Below, piece by piece: positions 1-10,380 of a stretch of DNA of 64,000 bases. The notes beneath the pieces are model-generated. The model did no database searches and had not been told where the DNA came from. It saw only the letters and a program-made list of their open reading frames with translations. The translations under genes and the position numbers were made by a program. Each line of letters begins with the position of its first letter. The stretch's first letter is position 1. This stretch comes from Tritrichomonas musculus (lineage: Eukaryota; Parabasalia; Tritrichomonadida; Tritrichomonadidae), in contig JAPFFF010000056.1 of assembly GCA_039105265.1 (NCBI GenBank), positions 744,001-808,000 on the forward strand, given 5' to 3'.

Positions 1-285
1 TACAAGCTGTTGATTTCTACCTCGCAATGAAGAGAAATGGAAATCCAGTGAAAATGATATTATATGATCTTGTCGGACATTCTGTGAAATTGTCAAGTTG
101 CAATGATGATCGATTGGTTAACATTATAGAGTTTGCTAATGATCCTAAGGCTTACCTTGAAAAAGATGATAATGAATTTTATGAAGAGTGACTTAATAGT
201 ATTAATGCATCAATAAAAATAAATAAGTTGTCACTAAACAGTTTATATGGATGAGCATTACTTTTTCGTTCTGATAATATTAATT
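1..285 (+). other. Coding-like fragment at the left edge, possible B-family DNA polymerase piece
   Basis: A reading frame is open from the window edge. Toward its end the frame contains KLSLNSLYG, which fits the Kx3NSxYG motif B of B-family DNA polymerases, preceded by an acidic, helical-looking stretch (FYEE...NSINASIK) like the one before motif B in protein-primed enzymes. The frame is interrupted only by TGA codons, as if UGA were read as tryptophan. A second reading of its first part is the C-terminus of an S9-type peptidase (DFYLAMKRNGNPVKMILY followed by GH), where His would be catalytic. If this is a phage or virus relic it is an old, broken one. Neither identity is secure. Confidence 0.3.
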
Positions 286-327
286 AATAGTCAATAATTT
301 ATTTAAATTATTTCTACTCTCTCTTTT

Positions 328-330
<3 letters not shown>

Positions 331-359
<29 letters not shown>
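331..359. repeat. Poly-T tract of about 30 bases
   Basis: A nearly uninterrupted run of T lies between the two coding-like fragments at the left edge. It could be a slippage tract or a retroposition scar. No gene is visible next to it. Confidence 0.8.
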
Positions 360-360
<1 letters not shown>

Positions 361-517
361 TTTAAATATCACTAATTCTTTCAACGAGAACAATAGCAAA
401 ATCATAGATTCATTGAATAGGTTAAAAAATTAAAAGATATTTTTTTTTTAAATTTAAGAGCAAGTATCTAGTTAAGCCATGATTAATTCTTTTTTATTAA
501 AACAAATGGAAAAAATT

Positions 518-779
518 TAGAAATAATTTAATTGTCATTTAATCTTGGTATTGATTGGTACGTTGAAAATAATATTCCTGGAGGATGGATAAGAGCATTT
601 CTTCTTAGATATGCTAAGTTGTGAAGATTATTTTTAGAAACAACTGAAACTTTTATTTTCAATGAACACTTTGCTGCTCGTCTTCCTGCTCGAATCTGAT
701 TTAACGAATCTGGATCTAACGCAGAAGGCCTTTGATGAAATAAATTATCAGGTTCAATTGTGCTTGATGATTGCATTTA
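518..779 (+). other. Second coding-like fragment with TGA where Trp is plausible
   Basis: A plus-strand frame of about 87 codons has ordinary protein-like composition (NLGIDWYVENNIPGGWIRAF; later FNEHFAARLPARI). It is interrupted only by TGA and ends at TAA. It uses TGG for tryptophan as well. I do not recognise the product. Together with 1-285 and weaker stretches around 990-1530 it forms a cluster that reads better under a mollicute-type code than under the standard code. The host genes in this window use TGA as stop, so this block is foreign or decayed. Confidence 0.3.
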
Positions 780-1713
780 AATAATGATGAGTAAAATTTG
801 AAGTAAAATTTTCTCAAAACACGTTATAGTTTTCTAGATGTGTTTATTTTTTCAATAATAAATAATTATATTTTCAATACTATTCCTTATCAAAAAATAA
901 ACAAATTAAAAGAAAGAAAAGTTCTTATATTTATATATTTTCAATAATAAAACAAAATTTTATATTATTTAAAATTTTAATTTATAGTAATATGCATTAA
1001 ATGATTTGTTGAATGAACTTAATAATTATTATCATCCAAAATTCATGATTAATTTAATAATACTATTGAATAAAAAACAAAATCTTGATCGTTCTCAATT
1101 GTATCATTATTACTCACAATTTTGTAAATTATTTAATGGGTGATTTTTTATTTTGAGAGTCAATTGTGTTGATTACAAGATATTTTCTAAATAAATTTTC
1201 TGAAAAAACAAATGATAGTGATATCAAAAATTTAATAAAACTAAGTAATACGATCATTGAAAAATCAATTTTACCTTTTTTTTAAGCATATAATTTACAT
1301 TTTTGAAAGAATTTATATATATTAAAAATAATGAAAAGATTTTTATATGAAATATTGCATGAATGATATATATTTTACTATACATTGATAAATTCACTCA
1401 TTATTTCAGCAAAACAATATATATTTTTGAAAAATAACTTTTTATTTTTTCCAAAGTATAATGAATTTTTGCTCTTTCAACCAAGAACCAGCATTATAAA
1501 CCTTCATTATTTTAATATTTTGAACTAATTTAAAAAATTATCACAAATTTATTTATCATTTTTATTTTAAATTTCCTATATCATAATAACATAGGATCCC
1601 AAATAAAAAACAATTTAACCTAAGATTTTGCTATTGATGTCAATCAAATTTAAGTATTCACCAAATTTTAAGAAAAGAGCTATAATGATAACAACTCAAA
1701 ATAAAAAAAGTTT
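780..1713. other. AT-rich stretch with weak coding-like remnants
   Basis: There is no complete gene under the standard code. Plus-strand stretches near 990-1280 and 1330-1535 again look protein-like (for example KFMINLIILLNKKQNLDRSQ) and are broken. They belong with the fragments further left. The remainder up to the tRNA is simple AT-rich sequence. Confidence 0.4.
1703..1709 (-). terminator. Pol III T-run terminator of tRNA-Leu(TAA)
   Basis: Seven A on the plus strand (T7 on the transcribed minus strand) lie 4 bases beyond the mature tRNA 3' end. Confidence 0.75.
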
Positions 1714-1794
1714 GGTACCTGTGGGGTTCGAACCCACACTCCTCGCGGAATCGGGGCTTAAATCCGACGCCTTAGACCACTCGGCCAAAGTACC
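1714..1794 (-). tRNA. tRNA-Leu(TAA)
   Basis: Read on the minus strand, the gene starts GGTACTT and ends AGGTACC, giving a 7-bp acceptor stem. The D arm is GCCGAGTGGTCTAAGGC, the anticodon TAA is the complement of 1758-1760, there is a long type II variable arm, and the T arm carries GGTTCGAACCCC. The type II form and anticodon fit leucine (UUA). The anticodon stem closes with an A-C mismatch next to the loop. No intron is seen. A T7 run on the minus strand (1703-1709) just beyond the 3' end serves as a Pol III terminator. Confidence 0.93.
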
Positions 1795-2008
1795 TTCTGA
1801 TCTTTCAAATAAGATTATCTTTAAGTTAATATTTTTTAATGCTTAAATATATTTATAATTAATCATATTAGCTGAATTATTTTCATCAAAATTATACTGA
1901 CGACCTACTCTTTTTTTAACATTTTGAAAAGCGCGACAATGATCTTTCAAAAAGTTAAAAATTTGAACATGACTGCTCTTTATCATCTTTGAAAAGTCGA
2001 GACAACAG

Positions 2009-3763
2009 TTAGTAAAAGTCAGCTCCATGATTTCCAAGCAGTTTGAGAATTTTTATGAGTGATTTAGAGGCAGTAAACTCAAATACAGACTCATCATTTG
2101 GATTGGCCTTAAAATTGACCAATAAAATGTCAGCAATTTGAAGCCTATCGTCCAACTTTTTGAAGCACGATTGATTTTCTGAAGAGAACAACTTTTTCAA
2201 ACAAACCGTTCCATCGGTTATTGACGGTTTAAAATTCAATAGAAAATTGAATATATTCAAATCTCCGATAGAGCAAGCAAATTCAAAGAGATCATATGAT
2301 CTCATTCAACTCCTTCAGAAATCAGTTTTTTAAATGAAATCCATTTTTCGGTATTTTATTGATTCAACAATGATTGGATCTGCGAATACCGATACCAATG
2401 AATTAAGATTGACACTTTTCTCTTTCAAAAAGTCAATCAATGCCATGTAGCCTCTTAACGTTATTTTTTTTAAATCAAGCGCCAAGTTGTCAAACTTCGC
2501 TCCGCACTTGTGAAGAAGATCGAGAACCTCATTCGAGCAGTATGAAAGAGCGGTTGAAATGATCGATTCATTGTTTTGATTCACATTGGAATCTTTCAAT
2601 AGAATCTCAGCAATCTTCAAACAATCTGTCACTTTTTTAGCACTTGATAAATTTCGCGATGCTTCAAACTTCATCATCACATCAATGAAGATTGAATCAC
2701 AATCGTCCAACTCTGGCTTAAACGCCATAAAAAAAGTGACAATGAATCGATCATTTCAACCGCTCTTTCATACTGCCCGAATGAGGTTCTCGATCTTCTT
2801 CACAAGTACAGAGTGAAGTTTGACGATATCAACATAACCGCCAGAATATGCATCTATAAGGGAGAGGTTCTTTTTTGAACTGGAAGTTACACTTGCTTTT
2901 CCTTTCAAAATCGAAGATTTGACACATTTTAAACTGCCGTTTTGACAGGCAACAGAAAGAGGCGTTTGACGTTTCAAATCAACAATATTTATCAACTTTT
3001 TAGGGTAGTTTTTTAATGAAAGAAAGTAGTCTACAACTTCAGAATGACCACCTTCACATGCAAAATGAAGTGGTGTGTTAAATCCATATTTGAATTGATA
3101 TTTGGCCAGAGAAGAAATTTCTTCTGGATTTACTTTTTCTATTATGAATTTAACAATTTCAAGATTTCCATATAAACAGGCAATATCTAATGGACTTGTA
3201 CAAAAAAATCCCTTTCTGAGAACGTTTGCTCCTTTACTCCAAAGATATTTAAAAACATCAATGGTTCCTGTCATTGCAGAATAATGGGAAGGAACATATC
3301 CATCTGAATCTGTTGCATTTATATCAAAACCTTCTTGAAAAAGTTCTCTGATAGTGCTTAAGCTACCACCAGCACATGCAAAATGAAATAATGTTCTCTC
3401 ATAATCATCTTTTTTTTTGAAACTTTTTGATGATAATCCTTCAGGATAAAGCATTGTTAAAGTTGTAAAACATTTTTCGGAGCAAAAAAATGCACACAAT
3501 GATGCATAGCTTGGATGCGATGATAAAATTTTGGGAAGTTTGTATTTTGTCATAATAAGCGTTTTGTTTGGATCAGAATCATTATTTGCGATTTGTGAAA
3601 TAAGTTCTATAAATTTTTCTTTATTATCATCAACTGTCGAATCAAGTATTTTGGCATTGAAACAATTTTGTCTTTCTATATTATTTATTTCATTAATATT
3701 ACTTCCTACTTTAGTGTTATTATGCTGATATTCCCATCCCAATTCATTATGGGCAAAGCTCAT
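2009..3763 (-). pseudogene. Decayed ankyrin-repeat gene
   Basis: The minus-strand frame opens at ATG 3763 (MSFAHNELGWEYQ). Its first ~330 codons hold clear ankyrin repeats (TLFHFACAGGSLSTIRELF, TPLHFACEGGHSEVVDYFL, TPLSVACQNGSLKCVK). The frame stops at 2768-2770. In the same frame, further ankyrin-like stretches follow at 2728-2330 and 2305-2009 (FEFACSIGDLNIFNFLL, ILKLLGNHGADFY), separated by several stops (TGA at 2768-2770, TAA at 2330-2332, two more at 2306-2317). An 84-bp segment of the gene is also present in inverted orientation (see the repeat entry), so the end of the first ORF reads antisense sequence rather than ankyrin. This looks like a host gene broken by a local inversion-duplication and later stops. 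The first ORF could still make a truncated ankyrin protein. Confidence 0.7.
2490..2823. repeat. 84-bp inverted repeat inside the ankyrin pseudogene
   Basis: The arms are 2490-2573 and 2740-2823, inverted relative to each other, with about 4 mismatches in 84 and a 166-bp spacer. The left arm is ankyrin-coding in the minus frame. The right arm is its reverse complement and ends the ankyrin similarity of the upstream ORF. It could fold into a long hairpin, or could be an assembly artefact. Confidence 0.85.
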
Positions 3764-3782
3764 TGATATAAAAATAAATATA

Positions 3783-4156
3783 CAGTCCGGTTGTAAAATA
3801 TAAAAACGTTGCAAAATGGAAAACCCACTTTTTGAATTTAAGTGATTAAAAATAATTGAAAATTAAACTTGAAAAAACGGATTTCTATAGAAATCATAAT
3901 TTTCGCAAAAATAGGAAAACCCACTTTTTGAATTATTTTGTAAAATTCCACAATTAATTTAATATTTTATATGCATTTAGTTGTTTTTATTAATTATTTC
4001 GATGAAATTAGCATATTATAATTGTTAAACAACTCGTTTCAACAACTCTATACTATTATATGTTTGATTTTATTTCACAAAAAAAAATTCAATTCATAGA
4101 ATTTCATTCAAAAAGTGGGTTTTCCTTTTTCTTTTTCCTATTTTACAACCACACTT
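3783..4156. mobile_element. Small mariner-type MITE, 374 bp
   Basis: Imperfect inverted termini of about 50 bp (left CAGTCCGGTTGTAAAATA, right end read inward AAGTGTGGTTGTAAAATA) are flanked by TA on both sides (3781-3782 and 4157-4158). Both ends carry GAAAACCCACTTTTTGAAT further in, and a third copy lies at 3914-3932. There is no ORF. The AGTGTGGT tip resembles that of the mariner at 24180-25815, so a related transposase may have moved it. It sits only about 20 bp upstream of the ankyrin start at 3763. Confidence 0.65.
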
Positions 4157-5774
4157 TAATTCAAAATTTCAAATCTATATCAATTTTTTAATTAATCATT
4201 ATCTTTATATTTTCCCAGGAAAATACAAAATATTTTTAGATTTTAAATTTAATTAATCTATTCTAATTTATTATATAAAATTATACACCTGATTTTTTTT
4301 TTTTTTGATAATTTATATTTACCTCAAGGTATAAAATCATTCCATTATTTTTGTATTAAAGAGATAAATTAAAAAATAAATAAGGGAGGTGATTTAATCA
4401 ATTCCTGCCTAACTCATACAAAAAATTTGCCATAACTTTTGACCAAACTTGTTAAAATTTTATATCGATATCTCGATAAAAACGAAATATATTTACAAAA
4501 TAATAACATAAAATCTCATTTATTCACATTATGAACATAATTTTAAAATATTTATTCTTTGTTCCATAATAAAATATAATTTATTAATTATAAAGATTTT
4601 TTGGTGATTAAATAACAGTTTTGCTTTGGTATTTGAAATTTTTATGGAATATATAAGCTTCTGCTGCCATAATAAACATATGTTTACTAATAAAAATATT
4701 ACTTAAAATCAGATCTAAAGTCAAGCAATTCTAAAATATTATAAACTATAGCAATTTAAATGCAACAATAAAATAAAATTGATATTTTCCGTTGTAATTA
4801 TAGTCGAATTATCATGGTAGATATTATTATATTCAATTGTGAATTATAATATTCAGTAATGATGATCATTTGTTTCAGGATCATTAAGTTGGCAATTTCT
4901 TTATCAGACAAACTTATTTTTAGCTGAGAATCAATGAAATAAAGATAGAAAATAGTTTTAAAAGAACAGTGACACACTTTTAAATTGAAAAAATCAATAT
5001 CATCTTTAATTATGAAAAAACAAATAATTCTTATTTTTTCAGAGCAACTTTTAAAAAAATTCTGATGTTTTGTGAGAACATCACAATAATTTCAATTAAT
5101 AATTGACATAATATATCAATCAATTTATTCTCTTATATATATGAAAATTAAATAGATATAAAAGATATTTATTTTTAAAATCTTATTAAGGTGAATAATT
5201 ATTTAAATAATTTAGTGAATAACTTGGTAAGAAATTTAATTAAAATTTATTTTTTAACAGATATATGTAATTTTCTAAAAAATATACAATATTATTTTAT
5301 ATTTTTTAAGAAACATGGTTAATACAATGAATTTATATAAAAATGCCACTTAAAAAACAATATAAATGATATATGATTTATAAAAAATTTCAAACTTTTT
5401 AATAGAATTTATTAGATTTCCAAAACTGGTTTATTTCAAAAAAGAAAAATAATTTTATAGAAATAAAACTTTTTATTAATTTATTAATTATTTATAAAAA
5501 AAATAAAAAGTATTAACATGATTATTACATCTTTTCAAATATCATTTTCTTTATATTTATTATATCCATCTTTATTGATACAAAAAGTATTTAATAAATT
5601 TGATTTTATCCCTAAATATTATTATTATTTTAAATTATACATTAATACTGAGTCAATAAAAATAGATAAATTTTCTGAGTATGCCGATCAAGTATGACAA
5701 TAATTATATGGTTCTCTTTTAAATTGTGAAAAAATCATTGTCAACGTTTTTTTTTCAAAGAGAGGTTAAATAAA
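4157..5774. other. AT-rich intergenic region, no gene seen
   Basis: The sequence is simple and AT-rich, with short A and T runs. No ORF, RNA gene or clear repeat beyond the neighbouring MITE was recognised. Confidence 0.6.
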
Positions 5775-5789
5775 ATGTAAACCATTCAA
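5775..5789 (+). promoter_or_regulatory. ATGTAAACCATTCAA motif upstream of a gene
   Basis: This exact 15-mer lies 78 bp before the ATG at 5868. The same 15-mer occurs twice more in the window, both times between the divergent genes at 56350-58653 and 58966-59322. It is a candidate shared promoter element or repeat remnant. Confidence 0.4.
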
Positions 5790-5867
5790 TTCATATAAAT
5801 TTTCAAAAAAAAAATTGAATAAAATTATTAGAAAAACGTAAAATGTCATTCAAGTAAAAATTTATAA

Positions 5868-6497
5868 ATGGTTAGTCTTGAAAATACAGAAAATCTCAAC
5901 GAAACAGAAGAGGATCAGCTCGACTGCCTCAACTCTTGCTACGTTGTTGAAAAACATTACTTTGAATCAATTGAAAGTGATAAATCTAACCCTTATTCGA
6001 TAATAAATCTCTTAAACAGACCTAATATTTTACAAGCACCACCCGAAAAAGTTACAGTAGAGCCACCTGACATTAAAAAGGACCAAGAAAACAAAACCAA
6101 AAGAAGTAAAAAATATTCTTTATATTCTGATATTAGCTTCAAACCTGGGAATACTCCTATTTACGATCAAGATCTATCTTTAGAACAATTCATAAAGTAC
6201 CTTAACTTCAAAATAAATGGAGATAAAAACCATGTTATTACAAAAGACACACTAAGCGTTTTTTATAATCAAATTCAACGCATAATGAATTTAGGTCCAC
6301 TAACAAGAAGCGAAAAAAGATCAAAAATAAAAGTCTTCATGAAACTACATAAGTATTCCAAAGATGTAATGTTCTTTCTTGAGAATAAACCACACTTCTT
6401 TTTGGATCCTACATTATTACATATCAAATTAAAGAGTAACAAGAGGAAAAAGTATCGTTTTAGAGCCGGACAGACAGATCAGATCAATAATCTTTGA
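5868..6497 (+). CDS. Unrecognised 209-aa protein, acidic N-terminus and basic C-terminus
   Basis: The ORF runs from ATG 5868 to TGA. The first ~60 residues are acidic and Asn/Glu-rich. A Lys-rich patch (KKDQENKTKRSKKYS) follows near residue 75, then a helical segment at about 100-180 (SLEQFIKYLNF, KDTLSVFYNQIQRIMNLG, RSEKRSKIKVFMKLHKYSKD), and the last ~25 residues are strongly basic (LKSNKRKKYRFRAG). There is no signal peptide or membrane segment. The basic patches suggest a nuclear or nucleic-acid-associated protein, but I recognise no family. It stands alone, with about 1 kb of empty sequence on each side. Confidence 0.6.
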   Translation: MVSLENTENLNETEEDQLDCLNSCYVVEKHYFESIESDKSNPYSIINLLNRPNILQAPPEKVTVEPPDIKKDQENKTKRSKKYSLYSDISFKPGNTPIYDQDLSLEQFIKYLNFKINGDKNHVITKDTLSVFYNQIQRIMNLGPLTRSEKRSKIKVFMKLHKYSKDVMFFLENKPHFFLDPTLLHIKLKSNKRKKYRFRAGQTDQINNL

Positions 6498-7571
6498 TAC
6501 CAATTTATGAGATATAAGTAAATTTTTAGAATTTATTCGAAATTTATATTATACTTTATTTTTTCCTAATTTTTTTTTATGACCAACCAAATTAAAGACT
6601 ACTAGTATTCTTGAATTTTAACATATGTTCAGCTTAAATGATCGAATATATTTTTATTCATCTTCTAAATATATTTTTTAGAAAATGACATTAGATACAT
6701 GTATCAATATGTCTATATCTTGATAATATCTAATTTAGAACGAGATATGCTAAAAGTTATTGACAAAAATTTTTAACTTTTTCACAAGTTTATCTCACTA
6801 TTCGGAATTCAAATCAATTTTTTTTTCTCTATTACATATCGTTTTAATTTAAATAAATAAAAATATTCAAGGAAACTAACGAATAATTCTATAATATAAT
6901 TCAATAAATTAAAAAATAAATTAAAAAACAAAATATTTTGAAAGATCTTTTTGCTAAAATATTTATATCTATTTCAATTATTCTATTCAAATACTGTTAT
7001 TTTTCAATAAAATATTCAAACACTTTTCTTAGATTTTATTCAAAATTGAATGATACGATCGCTATTTATTTCTAAATTTGATAATAACGAGTTTTGATTT
7101 AGTACAATTTAATAATCCAATTATACAATTGAAAAATCAATATTTAAAAATAATATCTATAAATTTAATGTTTTAAAATATTTGATAATATATTTTATAT
7201 ATAATTATTTTAATTATATCACAAGCAATAAATAAAATAATTATTTTTTTTGTCAAACATTTGATATAAATCATATATCAATAATAAAAATCCAAATATT
7301 AATTAAGAATATTATAAATAATGAGTAAATATCTCTAAATCTCTAAAAAGATTGAAAAACATTTATATCTCAGAATTTACAATTTTTTTAATAAATTAAT
7401 TCTAATTTTTAATTATTTAAACACATTAATTTTATTTTTTTTAGTTTAGAATATTTCAAAAACATTTGCTTTTAATATTGTTGTAATCGTAATAAAACTC
7501 TATTCAAAAGTGGTTAACAAAATTATTAAAATTTTTGTTAACCTCTGCACGAACAATTTTAATATCTTGCA
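6498..7571. other. AT-rich intergenic region, no gene seen
   Basis: No ORF of note and no structured RNA was recognised. Short A/T runs dominate up to the V-ATPase start codon. Confidence 0.6.
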
Positions 7572-9938
7572 ATGGATCGGCAAGCGCATTTCTTTCCTGA
7601 ACGAATGGCGTATGTTGAGATCATCGCACCAGTTCAATCATCATATAATATTATTAAAAAAATTGCAGAAAGAGGGACAATGCAAGTGTTAGATTCAAAT
7701 GAATCAAATACACAAAGTCCACGAAGACATTTAGATACCTATGTAATGTGCGAAGACGCTACGCGATGCTTAAATTTTATCGAACTTAACTTAAAAAAAT
7801 ACCAAAAGCTTCCTCCTCCTCCACAAGAATCTGAAATATCTATGATGATTAACGAATTAAACCTTGCTCAAATTGCCGAAAGATTACATCAAGTAGATCA
7901 TGAACTCAAAGAAAAACTTCAAGTTTATACCGATCTTCAAAAACAAAAACGCGAAAACTTATATAAATTACGTTGCTTACAGTATTTCAGTCCTCTTGTT
8001 AATCAACAACAAACCATTAACAACGAAAATGTGGGGCCCGACGTAGATAGCCTTGAACTTTCGATGATCAATGAAAATTCCAATATATTACTCTCAGTTT
8101 CTGGCTTATGTCCAACCACCAAAGTTCAAAAACTTTCCAGAACTGTATACAGAGTATCTCGACGTAATGCCATCTTTCATATTGGCGAAACTTCTGATGA
8201 CATGATTCCATATGCAATTTTCGTCAGTTCTCCAAGTCTTCAACAGAAAGTTCAAAAAATATGCGAATCATATTGTCCTTATATCTACAACTTCCAATCA
8301 GACAACCAAAATCTCTACCAACAAACCCAAGAAATACAGAATAATATCTCTCAAACGGACGATATTTTAAAGCAAACAGCTGTTTCAAATCTTCAATTCT
8401 TGGATGAATTAAGCCATTCCTACTGGCATTGGCGTATTTTCATTGCCAGAGAAAAACAAATATGGCAAGTTGTAGATTACGGCGATTTTCAATTAGTTGA
8501 CGGCTCAGTAGTTTACCAAGCATGGACACCACGTCGGTTTACGAATGACCTAATTCCAGACCTCCAAAATGCTGCTGTTGAAAGTGGCACCCCTGTCCCA
8601 ATTCAAGTTGACATCACCTCACCTGAAGAGCACCCCGGCATTGTTGTTCCCACCTTCATTGAGAAGAACGATTTTACACGCTCATTTCAAATTCTCAACA
8701 ATGCCTACGGCATTCCAAACTATGATGAACTAAATGGCGGGGCCTTTTACTGCATGTACCCGTTTTTATTTGGCGTCATGTTTGGCGACATTGGCCATTC
8801 CATCTTCTACATTTTGGCCGCAATTGCCCTTCTAATTCTTGATCCCATCCGCAAGAAAAAACGCTGGAATTTGGGCGACATCGGCGGTTCAGTTTTCGGC
8901 TTCAAATGGCTTCTTTTCTTCTGTGCGATTTGCGCCTTTTACTGTGGATTCATCTACAATGAATGCTTCGGTCTTCCCTTCTCGACGTTTGATTCCAATT
9001 GGGAGCTGGATGTGAACCGATCGACACCTACTCTTCAAAAATGGAAGCAAAAAAGTGACAACAAAATCTACCCATTTGGCATCGACTACACGTGGTACTT
9101 CAAGGACAACGAGTTGATCTTCATGAACAGCTACAAGATGAAATTGGCGGTTGTTTTGGGCATGAGTCAAATGATCTTCGGCATGTTCTTACAGCTCGTC
9201 AATCACATCTTCAGGAAGAACTACCTTGATATACTGATTTGGTGGCTTCCGCAGATGCTTTACTTGATACCCTTCTTCGGCTACATTGTCATCTTGATCA
9301 TTGTCAAGTGGTGCACGAAATTTGAGGGGAATTCGTTCTATCCTTCTGAGCAACAAAAAGACGGAGTCAACTTGATACAGACAATCATCGCAATCATTAT
9401 AAATGCGGGCAGCAAAGACCCAACATTACACCTTTATAAAGGCCAATGGGGCGTTCAAACCGTCATTTTAATTTTGTTTATTTGTTCGATCATTTTGCTT
9501 TTGATTTTAAGGCCAATTTTCACCTGTATCCGACATAAGGGTGACCCCGATTTTAAGACCGGAAACTTCGTGGAGTCGTTCGTTATGAACTTGATCGAAG
9601 TTATCGAGTTCTGCCTCGGAGCACTCTCGCATACAGCCTCCTACCTCCGTCTCTGGGCTCTTTCGCTCGCGCACTCCCAGCTGTCGCACGTCGTGTACGA
9701 CGAGCTCTTCATTTTGACAGTCAATACGCATAACGCTTTCTTGGTGTTCATCGGATGGGCCGCCTTCGCGGCAATGACAGCGGCTATCTTGCTGGCAATG
9801 GAAGCTTTCTCTGCACTGCTTCACGCAATCCGTCTCATGTGGGTCGAGTTCTCGTCTAAGTTTTACGCTGGAATGGGAGTCGGCTTCAAACCAGTGTCTT
9901 TCAAAAAGTTATTGAAAAAAATTGGTGTGACTTATTAA
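7572..9938 (+). CDS. V-type proton ATPase subunit a (V0 sector)
   Basis: The 788-aa protein has the usual length of the family. The cytosolic N-terminal half begins with the typical MAYVEIIAPVQSSYNIIKKI strand-helix and contains a coiled stretch at about 95-130. The second half has about eight hydrophobic segments (for example YCMYPFLFGVMFGDIGHSIF near 395, VILILFICSIILLLILRPIF near 630). The conserved GALSHTASYLRLWALSLAHS near 680 carries the arginine essential for proton transfer. Subunit a forms the proton half-channels next to the c-ring and anchors the V1 stators, acidifying endomembrane compartments. The downstream ATG at 7572 starts the family homology. Codon GC content rises markedly in the 3' half compared with the flanks, consistent with a conserved, expressed gene. 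There are no introns. Confidence 0.97.
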   Translation: MDRQAHFFPERMAYVEIIAPVQSSYNIIKKIAERGTMQVLDSNESNTQSPRRHLDTYVMCEDATRCLNFIELNLKKYQKLPPPPQESEISMMINELNLAQIAERLHQVDHELKEKLQVYTDLQKQKRENLYKLRCLQYFSPLVNQQQTINNENVGPDVDSLELSMINENSNILLSVSGLCPTTKVQKLSRTVYRVSRRNAIFHIGETSDDMIPYAIFVSSPSLQQKVQKICESYCPYIYNFQSDNQNLYQQTQEIQNNISQTDDILKQTAVSNLQFLDELSHSYWHWRIFIAREKQIWQVVDYGDFQLVDGSVVYQAWTPRRFTNDLIPDLQNAAVESGTPVPIQVDITSPEEHPGIVVPTFIEKNDFTRSFQILNNAYGIPNYDELNGGAFYCMYPFLFGVMFGDIGHSIFYILAAIALLILDPIRKKKRWNLGDIGGSVFGFKWLLFFCAICAFYCGFIYNECFGLPFSTFDSNWELDVNRSTPTLQKWKQKSDNKIYPFGIDYTWYFKDNELIFMNSYKMKLAVVLGMSQMIFGMFLQLVNHIFRKNYLDILIWWLPQMLYLIPFFGYIVILIIVKWCTKFEGNSFYPSEQQKDGVNLIQTIIAIIINAGSKDPTLHLYKGQWGVQTVILILFICSIILLLILRPIFTCIRHKGDPDFKTGNFVESFVMNLIEVIEFCLGALSHTASYLRLWALSLAHSQLSHVVYDELFILTVNTHNAFLVFIGWAAFAAMTAAILLAMEAFSALLHAIRLMWVEFSSKFYAGMGVGFKPVSFKKLLKKIGVTY

Positions 9939-10164
9939 ATAAATTTGGTTGAGGTTTTTATTCAGTATTTTAAAATAATATTAAAAAAAAGTAAATAATA
10001 AAATTCTTTATTTGTTTTGTTCTTTCTTTTTCTTATCATGCAAATATATAGGTGGACTCGGAGATGTTCAGGTAAAGACCAGATTTAATTTTGTAATGAC
10101 TAAAACTTTGTTTACTAATACTCATTTTGATTTTCTATGTCTAAAAAGTCTTTTCCTAAATGAC

Positions 10165-10195
<31 letters not shown>

Positions 10196-10200
10196 CTAAA
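9939..10200. other. 3' flank of the V-ATPase gene with a poly-A tract
   Basis: No gene is present. A run of about 27 A (10166-10192) lies just before the target site of the large inverted-repeat element. The words AAAAAGTCTTTTCCTAAA here recur on the other side of that element near 16036, so the insertion went into sequence that already contained this repeat. Confidence 0.6.
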
Positions 10201-10209
10201 TCCAAAAAG

Positions 10210-10380
10210 GGGCTTCAGTAAAAATCACCCCCTCAAATTCACTTAACGGCCAAATTGCCATTCAAATCAACTGGTGAAAAGTGCGATGTTTACTTCATTT
10301 CGCACTTTTCACCTTTGGTAGTATTCAATTTACTTCATTTTTTATTCAATTTTAAAAATTCATTTTACACTTTTCACCAG
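10210..10380 (+). repeat. Left 171-bp terminal inverted repeat of the MULE-type element
   Basis: It matches 15820-15990 in inverted orientation. It contains an internal palindrome, GGTGAAAAGTGCGA with its complement TCGCACTTTTCACC, separated by 13 bases (about 10272-10312). The words CTGGTGAAAAGT and their complement also recur at the inner edge, giving a nested hairpin that could be a transposase-binding array. Confidence 0.9.

Noticed and set aside
3-191. S9 peptidase C-terminus as the sole identity of the left-edge fragment
   Set aside because: The GH near residue 30 fits only loosely, and the continuing frame with a polymerase motif B gives a better explanation. Kept only as an alternative.
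528-776. 82-aa minus-strand ORF
   Set aside because: It overlaps the plus-strand coding-like fragment, has no recognisable domain and is best explained as the antisense shadow of that frame.
1628-1846. ORF across the tRNA-Leu(TAA) gene
   Set aside because: It lies over the tRNA and its open frame is a by-product of the tRNA sequence.
8889-9824. Minus-strand ORFs inside the V-ATPase gene
   Set aside because: They are antisense shadows of a strongly conserved coding region with high codon GC.
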